Of a DNA stretch of 11,141 bases, positions 1 to 6,080 are shown piece after piece. The stretch covers positions 1 through 11,141 of the forward strand of contig DASTGO010000460.1 in assembly GCA_035719045.1 (NCBI GenBank), read 5' to 3'. The stretch comes from DASTGO01 sp035719045 (GTDB lineage: Bacteria; Actinomycetota; Actinomycetes; Actinomycetales; Kineosporiaceae). A program made the position numbers and the translations under genes. Within the stretch, counting starts at the first letter, position 1. Each line of letters starts with the position of its first letter. The notes under the pieces are model-generated. The model saw only the letters and a list, made by a program, of their open reading frames with translations, was not told where the DNA came from and ran no database searches.

Positions 1-1940
1 ACCAGGACGGCCTCGGTGACCTCGACCACCAGTCGCTCCGGGGGCAGGTCGTGACTCCTCAGCACCTGCTCGACCATCCGGTGGAAGCCCGGCACGCGCA
101 GCTGCAGGGGGGACACATTGCAGCTCAGCCGCAGCCCGCGATCGATCAACCCGACCGCGACGGCCTCGTCGAAGGTACGCCGCAGGACCAGTTCCCCGAG
201 GGCGACGACCAGGCCGGTCTCCTCGGCCACGGGGATGAACTCGGCCGGGTCGACGCTTCCGAGCTCCTCGTCCCGCCAGCGGGCCAGTGCCTCGGCTCCG
301 GTCACCTCCAGCCGGTTGAGGTCCACGATGGGCTGGAAGTGGACGTCGAACGCCCCGGACTTGATCGCCGTCCGCAGCCGCTGCTCGACCGAGAGCCGGC
401 GCTGCCACATCCGCGCGACCGGGCCGTCGAACAACTCGACCCGGTTGTGCCCGGTGGCCCTGGCCATCCGCTGCGCGGCGCTGGCGGCGGACAGGGGTGC
501 CAGCGGCTGATCGTCGTCGGGGTCGCCCCGCGCCGCCAGGGCGAGCCGGGCGCCCTGCACGTCGGCCACCCCCACGCTGGCGGAGACCGGGACCAGGGCC
601 GTCCCGTCGACGTCACCCCCGGCGAGCCGGACGGCCGCCACCAGGCGCTGCGCCAGTTCCAGACCGCGGGTCCGCCCGCCGGGGCTGAGCACCGCGAACT
701 CGTCTCCGCCGACCCGGGACAGCACCGCCTGCGGGGGCAGCACCGAGGACAGCCGATGGCTGACCGCACACAGCAGCCGGTCCCCGGCGGAGGGCCCGAG
801 CAGGTCGTTGAACTCCTTGAAGCCGTCGATGTCGACGACCAGCAGGCACCACGGCTCGGTCGCCGGCATCATCGACAGCGTCTCGGCCAGCACGCGGCGG
901 TTCGCCAGGCCGGTCAGCGGGTCGACGGTGGCCTCGTCGTGCAGCCGGCGCAGCAGCAGCGCCCGCTGGCGGGCGTTGAACAGCTCCCGCAGGCCGAACG
1001 CGACGACCGCGATGAGCACCAGCCACAGCGACATGTCGTCGGCCTCCCGGTCACTGTGGCGGATGATCGCGACCACGCCCACCGAGAGCAGGATGAAGCT
1101 GGTGATCGTGGTGAAGGCCACCACCCGGGCGTCGGGGTCGGCGGGGCCGGCCGCCCGCTCCGCCGGGCGCGGCGCCGGCGGCCGGTAGCGCAGCAGACCG
1201 CCCATGATCAGCGGCCAGGCCGCGATCCACAGCAGTCCGGCCGTGAGCTGCCAGCCGGGACGGACTGCCTCGCCCAGCCCGGCACGCAGCAGGACGGCGT
1301 GGCCCAGCGCGTAGCACACCACCCCCGTCGCGGTGACCGCCAGCGCGCGGTCCAGATCACGGACCGCCCCCAGGACCGCCACGCAGGCGAAGATGGCGTC
1401 GATGACCAGGAGGGTGACGGCGAGGACCCGCGGTCCCAGCCCGATCGGCGGCACGGCACCGGTCAGCAGGTCGAGGTAGACGAAGCGCCAGGCGAGCAGT
1501 GCGATGGTGACCCCGAGGACGGCTGCGTCGACGGCCAGCCGCAGCCGCGGATGCCACTCCACGGTGTGGATGGGAGCGTTCAACACCGCCCTGAACGCCA
1601 GGACGAACGCGACCACGCTGAGCAGGTCCGCCACCAGGGGTCGTCCCGCGGTGGACGCGGCACCGGCCGCCACGACCGCCTGGACCAGTTGCCCCAGCGC
1701 CCACGCCACCAGGGCCAGGCCCCCCCAGTGGTAGAGACGGGCGGTGGTGGTCGCCCGGGTGGACGCAAACACCAGGGCGGCACCGCTGAGCAGGGCGGAC
1801 AGCCCGGCAAGGATGACGGTCACCTGGAATCCGGTGCCGGCCCGGACCAGACCGGCGGCGGCCAGTCCCAGCGCGATCACAGCACCTGCCACCGCGGTCG
1901 CCACGACCAGCGGTGGCGGGTGATGCTGCCGACCGGTCAT
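1..1940 (-). CDS. Membrane-bound GGDEF-EAL protein (diguanylate cyclase / c-di-GMP phosphodiesterase family), C-terminus beyond window
   Basis: I translated this by hand, because the frame has no stop inside the window. It starts at ATG 1940-1938 and gives 646 residues up to the edge. The first ~320 residues hold about ten hydrophobic segments (near 11-32, 39-60, 70-92, 101-120, 134-156, 171-193, 199-219, 230-250, 272-293, 303-320), so it is a multi-spanning membrane anchor of no family I can name. A GGDEF domain follows (~325-505): metal-site D370, FKEFND at 374-379, GGDEF at 411-415. The residues where the inhibitory RxxD site would sit read PPQA, so the I-site is absent. An EAL domain begins near 515, with EAL at 550-552, CNVSP with N608, and E640; the rest lies outside. 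The start is supported by AGAGGTGG (1953-1946) a few bases upstream. The gene points the same way as gatCAB but lies 362 bases past gatB. The frame and domains are seen; enzymatic direction is unknown. Confidence 0.93.
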   Translation of the reverse strand, partial: MTGRQHHPPPLVVATAVAGAVIALGLAAAGLVRAGTGFQVTVILAGLSALLSGAALVFASTRATTTARLYHWGGLALVAWALGQLVQAVVAAGAASTAGRPLVADLLSVVAFVLAFRAVLNAPIHTVEWHPRLRLAVDAAVLGVTIALLAWRFVYLDLLTGAVPPIGLGPRVLAVTLLVIDAIFACVAVLGAVRDLDRALAVTATGVVCYALGHAVLLRAGLGEAVRPGWQLTAGLLWIAAWPLIMGGLLRYRPPAPRPAERAAGPADPDARVVAFTTITSFILLSVGVVAIIRHSDREADDMSLWLVLIAVVAFGLRELFNARQRALLLRRLHDEATVDPLTGLANRRVLAETLSMMPATEPWCLLVVDIDGFKEFNDLLGPSAGDRLLCAVSHRLSSVLPPQAVLSRVGGDEFAVLSPGGRTRGLELAQRLVAAVRLAGGDVDGTALVPVSASVGVADVQGARLALAARGDPDDDQPLAPLSAASAAQRMARATGHNRVELFDGPVARMWQRRLSVEQRLRTAIKSGAFDVHFQPIVDLNRLEVTGAEALARWRDEELGSVDPAEFIPVAEETGLVVALGELVLRRTFDEAVAVGLIDRGLRLSCNVSPLQLRVPGFHRMVEQVLRSHDLPPERLVVEVTEAVL

Positions 1941-1945
1941 CGCGC

Positions 1946-1953
1946 CCACCTCT
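1946..1953 (-). promoter_or_regulatory. Ribosome binding site of the edge GGDEF-EAL gene
   Basis: The minus strand reads AGAGGTGG here, with its AGG core 8 bases before ATG 1940. This supports that ATG as the start. Confidence 0.6.
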
Positions 1954-1978
1954 GCCCCCGGACCACCGCAACGGAGCC

Positions 1979-1994
1979 CGGCGCAGCCGCGCCG
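1979..1994 (-). other. Stem-loop in the leader of the edge GGDEF-EAL gene
   Basis: The sequence CGGCGC-AGCC-GCGCCG forms a perfect 6-bp stem with a 4-base loop. It lies about 25 bases upstream of the ribosome binding site of the minus-strand gene. It could affect translation or be chance in GC-rich DNA. It is not a known riboswitch that I recognise. Confidence 0.35.
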
Positions 1995-2121
1995 TCCCCG
2001 AGCGCTTACCCGTGTTGTTCTCGCGGGGGCCAGCCGCAGCCTTTCAGGCCGACCTTAGCCAATCCGGGGCGCGGCGCGCATCCCTCTTGGTCAAGGATGG
2101 ATCCACCCATCAGCCGAATGG

Positions 2122-2150
2122 TGAGACAATTAGTTCCATAATATGAGACA
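2122..2150. repeat. Direct repeat TGAGACA, period 22, around an AT-rich promoter-like element
   Basis: TGAGACA occurs at 2122-2128 and again at 2144-2150, so the copies are 22 bases apart, about two helical turns. The bases between include TTAG and CATAATAT. On the minus strand TATTAT (2143-2138) matches the -10 consensus TATAAT at five of six positions; on the plus strand CATAAT (2137-2142) also matches at five. I see no good -35 box for either. The layout suits a regulator binding two same-face sites over the promoter of the minus-strand GGDEF-EAL gene, but function is inferred. Confidence 0.45.
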
Positions 2151-2250
2151 GCAGAGAACACCGCCACGACTTGTGCCCGCCGCTCACACAGGCCGTAACA
2201 CGAAGGTACGGTACCGAACTACCGACCTCCGCGAACTGACCGGCTGCACT

Positions 2251-2299
2251 GGGAGGTCCCGGGCTCCGGGAGGTCCCGGGCTGCGGGGAGGTCCCGGAC
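2251..2299. repeat. 17-bp tandem repeat, about 2.9 copies, immediately downstream of gatB
   Basis: The units are 2251-2267 and 2268-2284, which differ at one base, and 2285-2299, which is partial and diverged. The shared core is GGGAGGTCCCGGG. Across the first junction TCCCGG-GCT-CCGGGA (2257-2271) makes a 6-bp stem. The array begins 4 bases past the gatB stop on the downstream side, so it may act as a GC-rich transcription terminator for gatCAB. There is no U-tract, so this is an inference. Confidence 0.6.
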
Positions 2300-2302
2300 G
2301 GG

Positions 2303-3847
2303 TCAGCCGACCAGCCGGGCCTCGATCAGCTCGCGGACCTTCGCGGCGTCGGCCTTGCCGCGCATCTCCTTCATCACGCTGCCGATCAGCGCCCCGGCAG
2401 CCGCCGTCTTGCCGGCCCGGATCTTGTCGGCGACGTCGGGGTTGGCCGCGATGGCCCGGTCGACGGCCTCGCCGAGCGCACCGTCGTCGGACACCACCTG
2501 CAGGCCGCGGGCCTCGACGATCGCCTGCGGGTCGCCCTCGCCGGCCAGCACGTACTCCAGGACCTGCCGGGCCAGGCTGTCGGTCAGGGTCCCGGCCTCG
2601 ACCAGGTTCTGCAGGGCGACGATCTGCGCCGGGGTCACGGGCAGCTCACCGAGCTCGACCCCGTCGGCGTTGGCCCGGCGGGCCAGCTCACCGCTCCACC
2701 ACTTGCGGGCGGCGGCCGGTGCCGCACCGGCGGCGACCGTGGCCTCGACCAGGTCGACCGCATGCGCGTTGACCAGGTCCTGCATCTCCTTGTCCGCGAA
2801 GCCCCACTCGGTCTGCAGCCGGCGGCGACGCTGGGCCGGTGGTTCGGGAAGGGTTCCGCGCAACTGCTCGACCCAGGCCGGATCGGGGGCGATCGGCACC
2901 AGGTCGGGCTCGGGGAAGTAGCGGTAGTCCTCGGCGTCGGACTTCTCCCGGCCCGAGGTGGTCACGCCCGTGTCCTCATGCCAGTGCCGGGTCTCCTGGA
3001 CGACCCGCCTGCCGCCGGTCAGCAGCGCGGCCTGCCGGGTCATCTCGTAGCGGACCGCCCGCTCGACGCTGCGCAGGGAGTTCACGTTCTTGGTCTCGCT
3101 GCGGGTGCCGAACGGGACGCGCCTCTGCTCCGGGGAGTCCGCAGCGGCACCGGCCACCCTGGTCCGCAACGACACGTTCGCGTCGCAGCGCAGCGAGCCC
3201 TGCTCCATCCGGACGTCGGAGACCTTCAGCGCGCGCAGCAGGTCCCGCAGCGCGGTGACATAGGCCCGGGCGATCTCCGGGGCCCGCTCCCCCGCGCCCT
3301 CGATCGGCTTGGTGACGATCTCGATCAGGGGGATCCCGGCCCGGTTGTAGTCGACCAGTGAGTAGTCCGCACCGTGGATCCGGCCCGTCGCGCCCCCGAC
3401 GTGCAGGGACTTGCCGGTGTCCTCCTCCATGTGGGCGCGCTCGATGTCGACCCGGAAGGTGGTGCCGTCCTCCAGCTCGACGTCGAGATAGCCGTCATGG
3501 GCGATCGGCTCGTCGTACTGCGAGGTCTGGAAGTTCTTCGGCATGTCCGGGTAGAAGTAGTTCTTCCGCGCGAACCGGCACCACGAGGCGATCGAGCAGT
3601 TCAGCGCCAGCCCGATCCGGATCGCCGACTCCAGCCCGGTCTCGTTGAGCACCGGCAGCGCCCCGGGCAGGCCGAGGCAGACCGGGCACACCTGGCTGTT
3701 CGGCTCGGCGCCGAAGGTCGTGGCGCAGCCGCAGAACATCTTCGTCGCCGTGTTGAGCTCGACGTGGACCTCCAGCCCCAGCACGGGGTCGAAGGCCGCC
3801 ACGACCTCGTCGTACGGCAGGACGTCGTCGGTCACCGTGGTGCTCAT
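2303..3847 (-). CDS. gatB: Asp-tRNA(Asn)/Glu-tRNA(Gln) amidotransferase subunit B
   Basis: GatB is the tRNA-binding and kinase subunit of GatCAB. It phosphorylates the side chain of Glu or Asp misacylated to tRNA(Gln)/tRNA(Asn), then accepts ammonia channelled from GatA. The 514-residue protein is a normal full length. Visible family marks are LGLEVHVEL (23-31), a zinc-type cysteine set C39, C41, C54 and C57 (the last two in CPVC), KNYFYPDMPKNFQTSQYD (95-112), HMEEDTGKS (139-147) and DYNRAGIPLIEIVTKP (166-181). The last ~150 residues form the helical YqeY-like tRNA-binding tail. Start ATG 3847 has GGAGGA (3859-3854) six bases upstream and overlaps the gatA stop as ATGA. It is the last gene of the operon. 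No key residue is missing. Confidence 0.98.
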   Translation of the reverse strand: MSTTVTDDVLPYDEVVAAFDPVLGLEVHVELNTATKMFCGCATTFGAEPNSQVCPVCLGLPGALPVLNETGLESAIRIGLALNCSIASWCRFARKNYFYPDMPKNFQTSQYDEPIAHDGYLDVELEDGTTFRVDIERAHMEEDTGKSLHVGGATGRIHGADYSLVDYNRAGIPLIEIVTKPIEGAGERAPEIARAYVTALRDLLRALKVSDVRMEQGSLRCDANVSLRTRVAGAAADSPEQRRVPFGTRSETKNVNSLRSVERAVRYEMTRQAALLTGGRRVVQETRHWHEDTGVTTSGREKSDAEDYRYFPEPDLVPIAPDPAWVEQLRGTLPEPPAQRRRRLQTEWGFADKEMQDLVNAHAVDLVEATVAAGAAPAAARKWWSGELARRANADGVELGELPVTPAQIVALQNLVEAGTLTDSLARQVLEYVLAGEGDPQAIVEARGLQVVSDDGALGEAVDRAIAANPDVADKIRAGKTAAAGALIGSVMKEMRGKADAAKVRELIEARLVG

Positions 3848-5421
3848 CGGGCGTCCTCCATGCTCGACGTGGCGGGGGCCAGGGCGGGGATGCGATCCAG
3901 CAGCGAGCCGCCCCAGCGCCGGGTGAGCAGCCGCTCGGCAGCCGCACCGACCCGGTACAGCCGGTCGTCCGCCCCGGCGGGAGCGAGGATCTGCAGCCCG
4001 GCGGGCAGGCCGTCCTCGTCGGCCAGGCCGCTGGGCAGGGACATCCCGGGGATGCCGGCCAGGTTGGCGGGAATGGTGGCGACGTCGTTGAGGTACATCG
4101 CCAGCGGGTCGTCCAGCTTGGCGCCGAGAGGGAACGCCGTGGTCGGCGCGGTCGGCGAGAGCAGCACGTCGGCCTGCTCGAACGCCGCGGCGAAGTCCCG
4201 CTGGATCAGGGTGCGGACCTTCTGCGCGCTGCCGTAGTAGGCGTCGTAGTAGCCGGACGACAGGGCGTAGGTGCCCAGGATGATCCGGCGCTTGACCTCG
4301 TCACCGAACCCGGCGGCGCGGGTGGCGGCCATCACCTGCTCGGCGGTCGGGTCGGCCACCCCCTCCGGGTAGACCCGCAGGCCGTAGCGCATCGCGTCGA
4401 ACTTGGCCAGGTTGGAGCTGGCCTCGCTCGGCAGGATCAGGTAGTACGCCGCCAGGGCCGCGGTGAAGCTCGGGCAGGACACCTCGACGACCTTCGCGCC
4501 GGCGTCGACCAGCGCCTCGACGGCCTCGTCGAACCGGGCCCGGACCCCGGGCTGGTACCCGCTGCCCTCACCCTCGCCGTGCAGCTCCTTGACGATGCCG
4601 ATCCGCAGGCCCGAGACGTCCCCGCTGCGGGCGGCCTCGACGACGGGCGGGACCGGTGCGGTCAGCGAGGTGGAGTCGCGCGGGTCGTGTCCGGCCATCA
4701 CCTCGTGCAGCAGGGCGGTGTCCAGGACGGTCCGGGCGCAGGGGCCGGCCTGGTCCAGGCTGCTGGCCAGCGCGACCAGCCCGTACCGGGACACCGCACC
4801 GTAGGTCGGCTTCACCCCGACGGTGCCGGTGACCGCCGCGGGCTGGCGGATCGAGCCGCCGGTGTCGGTGCCGGTGGCCAGCGGTGCCTCGAAGGCCGCC
4901 AGTGACGCCGCCGACCCGCCGCCGGACCCGCCGGGGATCCGGTCGAGGTCCCACGGGTTGCGGGTCGGGCCGTAGGCGGAGTGCTCGGTGGAGGAGCCCA
5001 TCGCGAACTCGTCCATGTTGGTCTTGCCGAGGATGACCATCCGGGCGGCCTTGATCCGCTCGACGACGGTCGCGTCGTAGGGCGGGACCCAGCCGGACAG
5101 GATCCGCGACCCGCAGGTGGTGGGCATCCCGCGGGTGGTCATCACGTCCTTCACCGCGATCGGGACCCCGGCCAGCGGCGGCAGCGGCTCCCCCGCGGCG
5201 CGGGCGTCGTCGACGGCCCGGGCCTGGGCGAGCGCCTGCTCGGCGGCCACGTGCAGGAAGGCGTGCACGCCGCGGCCGACCGCGCGACCGGCGTCGTCAC
5301 GGGCACCGTCGACCTCGGCGATCCGGTCCAGGTGCGCGGTCGTCACCTCGACGGCGGACACCTGCCGACTGGACAGCAGCTCGGCGAGGCCGGCGGCGGT
5401 GGAGCGAATGAGCTCGCTCAT
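3844..5421 (-). CDS. gatA: Asp-tRNA(Asn)/Glu-tRNA(Gln) amidotransferase subunit A
   Basis: GatA is the glutaminase subunit of GatCAB; it releases ammonia from glutamine for GatB. It is a 525-residue amidase-signature enzyme. The Lys-cisSer-Ser triad is present: K91 (PIAVKD), S166 in the GGSGGGS loop and S190 in TGTDTGGSIRQPAA. Their spacing matches that of the Staphylococcus aureus enzyme (K79, S154, S178) exactly, shifted by 12. The shift reflects a longer N-terminal stretch near residues 38-51, rich in Arg, Asp and Gly. The frame stays open 136 codons upstream, but those residues are arginine-rich shadow of gatC; ATG 5421 is chosen because the protein then begins in the usual way and has a strong ribosome site. 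It shares one base with the gatC stop (TGATG) and four with gatB (ATGA), which implies translational coupling. Mycobacteria, as I recall, have pfkA between gatA and gatB; here there is none. Confidence 0.98.
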   Translation of the reverse strand: MSELIRSTAAGLAELLSSRQVSAVEVTTAHLDRIAEVDGARDDAGRAVGRGVHAFLHVAAEQALAQARAVDDARAAGEPLPPLAGVPIAVKDVMTTRGMPTTCGSRILSGWVPPYDATVVERIKAARMVILGKTNMDEFAMGSSTEHSAYGPTRNPWDLDRIPGGSGGGSAASLAAFEAPLATGTDTGGSIRQPAAVTGTVGVKPTYGAVSRYGLVALASSLDQAGPCARTVLDTALLHEVMAGHDPRDSTSLTAPVPPVVEAARSGDVSGLRIGIVKELHGEGEGSGYQPGVRARFDEAVEALVDAGAKVVEVSCPSFTAALAAYYLILPSEASSNLAKFDAMRYGLRVYPEGVADPTAEQVMAATRAAGFGDEVKRRIILGTYALSSGYYDAYYGSAQKVRTLIQRDFAAAFEQADVLLSPTAPTTAFPLGAKLDDPLAMYLNDVATIPANLAGIPGMSLPSGLADEDGLPAGLQILAPAGADDRLYRVGAAAERLLTRRWGGSLLDRIPALAPATSSMEDAR

Positions 5422-5717
5422 CAGTCCTCCTCCAGGATCCGCGGGACCCGGAACCGCTGCTGCTCGGCCTCCGGGGCGCCGGCCAGGGCGTCCGCGGAGG
5501 TCAGGCCGGTCCGCGGGCTGTCCGGACGGGTCACGTTGGTCAGGGGCATCGGATGACTGGTGGCCGGCACGTCGGCGCCGGCCACCTGCTGCACGGTGGC
5601 CACCGAACCCAGGATGACGTCGAGCTGTCCGGCGAGCCGGTCCAGCTCGGCGGGTGACAGGTCGATCCGGGCCAACGACGCCAGATGCGCGACGTCCTCG
5701 CGCGAGATCGCAGACAT
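5421..5717 (-). CDS. gatC: Asp-tRNA(Asn)/Glu-tRNA(Gln) amidotransferase subunit C
   Basis: GatC is the small subunit that wraps around GatA and GatB and stabilises the complex. The protein has 98 residues, normal for the family. It begins MSAISREDVAHLASLARIDL, has the helix LDRLAGQLDVILGSV, the conserved segment SHPMPLTNVTRPD near the middle and ends in FRVPRILEED, the typical C-terminal strand. ATG 5717 is chosen because it gives the family N-terminus; the Shine-Dalgarno signal is weak (GGA about nine bases upstream) and the frame is open further upstream to 5933. It is the first gene of gatC-gatA-gatB and its stop overlaps the gatA start by one base. It is divergent from the 7TM-PAS-GGDEF-EAL gene. 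Confidence 0.97.
   Translation of the reverse strand: MSAISREDVAHLASLARIDLSPAELDRLAGQLDVILGSVATVQQVAGADVPATSHPMPLTNVTRPDSPRTGLTSADALAGAPEAEQQRFRVPRILEED
5425..5433 (-). promoter_or_regulatory. Ribosome binding site that fixes the gatA start
   Basis: The minus strand reads GGAGGAGGA inside the last codons of gatC, with the GGAGG core 7 bases before ATG 5421. This rules in the short 525-residue GatA rather than the longer open frame. Confidence 0.8.
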
Positions 5718-5794
5718 GCGCAGGATTCCGATCCGGTGGGAGACAGGCGACCGGCGACCGGCGGACGCGCGGTCCCTTGGTCGCGAACAGGCCG

Positions 5795-5800
5795 AGTCTA
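5795..5800 (-). promoter_or_regulatory. Possible -10 box for the gatCAB operon
   Basis: The minus strand reads TAGACT, which fits the actinobacterial TANNNT -10 pattern, about 78 bases before the gatC ATG. No good -35 hexamer is seen 16-18 bases upstream, so this is tentative. Confidence 0.25.
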
Positions 5801-5855
5801 GGCCCAGTCCCCACGCACCCTTGTGACATATGCCCCCGCAGCTGCGTGGTCGAGC

Positions 5856-5954
5856 CGAAGCCACCCGAACTCCGGGGTCCATCCGCACTCGGACCCGCCT
5901 CGACTCCGGTACCCGCCTGAACTCCCAGTCCACCTCAGACTCGAAGCCACCCGA
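5856..5954. repeat. 13-nt direct repeat in the gatC / GGDEF-EAL divergent region
   Basis: CGAAGCCACCCGA occurs exactly at 5856-5868 and 5942-5954, 86 bases apart. The flanking bases differ. It may mark paired regulator sites or a small past duplication. No known factor is recognised. Confidence 0.5.
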
Positions 5955-6080
5955 GCCCAGACCGGCGGAGTACCCTCTGTACGGTATGTGTCATCTGGAC
6001 GAAATCTGATCATCTGGGCACTGTCTGAAGTGTGTTTCTTGGCCAGCCCGGAGCGCCAGGTCCCCCTCGCCGTCCTGGGC

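Larger units (their letters stand above)
1941..2302. other. Intergenic region between gatB and the edge GGDEF-EAL gene
   Basis: I see no convincing gene in these 362 bases on either strand. From right to left, the region holds a 17-bp tandem repeat next to the gatB stop, an AT-rich island near 2115-2150 with promoter-like hexamers, an imperfect palindrome around BamHI-like core TGGATCCA (2095-2108), a small GCCT-TTC-AGGC hairpin (2039-2049) and the stem-loop at 1979-1994. Because the edge gene reads leftward, most of this is probably its promoter and a leader of up to ~190 bases. Confidence 0.6.
5718..6080. other. Divergent intergenic region between gatC and the 7TM-PAS-GGDEF-EAL gene
   Basis: These 363 bases separate two genes transcribed away from each other, so promoters for both should lie here. 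The plus-strand frame of the right-hand gene stays open back to GTG 5823, but the 86 extra codons encode a Pro/Arg/Ser-rich stretch unlike any domain. The stretch 5980-6045 is less GC-rich than its surroundings and may hold the plus-strand promoter. GTAC-CCTCT-GTAC (5970-5982) is a small symmetric element. A 13-nt direct repeat is listed separately. Confidence 0.55.

Noticed and set aside
51..2141. A 696-codon plus-strand open frame, the second longest complete frame in the window
   Set aside because: It is antisense to the GGDEF-EAL gene, which has intact motifs. Its product is a low-complexity Gln/His/Pro/Arg/Gly mixture with no domain, as expected from a shadow of GC-rich coding DNA.
2137..2142. 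CATAAT as a rightward promoter
   Set aside because: It matches a -10 box, but there is no -35 box and no plus-strand gene downstream before gatB, which lies on the other strand.
1941..2150. A c-di-GMP riboswitch (GEMM) in the leader of the edge GGDEF-EAL gene
   Set aside because: The conserved GCAAACC and ACGCAAAGC-type elements of class I are not seen in the minus-strand leader.
2118..2150. ECF-sigma-like -35 element GGAAC on the minus strand near 2137-2133
   Set aside because: No matching CGTC/GTT-type -10 at the right distance.
3374..4237. A 287-codon plus-strand frame across the gatA-gatB junction
   Set aside because: Antisense to two unmistakable housekeeping genes and without domain signals.
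5422..5829. A 136-residue N-terminal extension of GatA
   Set aside because: It overlaps gatC in another frame and is Arg/Pro-rich. The strong ribosome site and family N-terminus are at ATG 5421.
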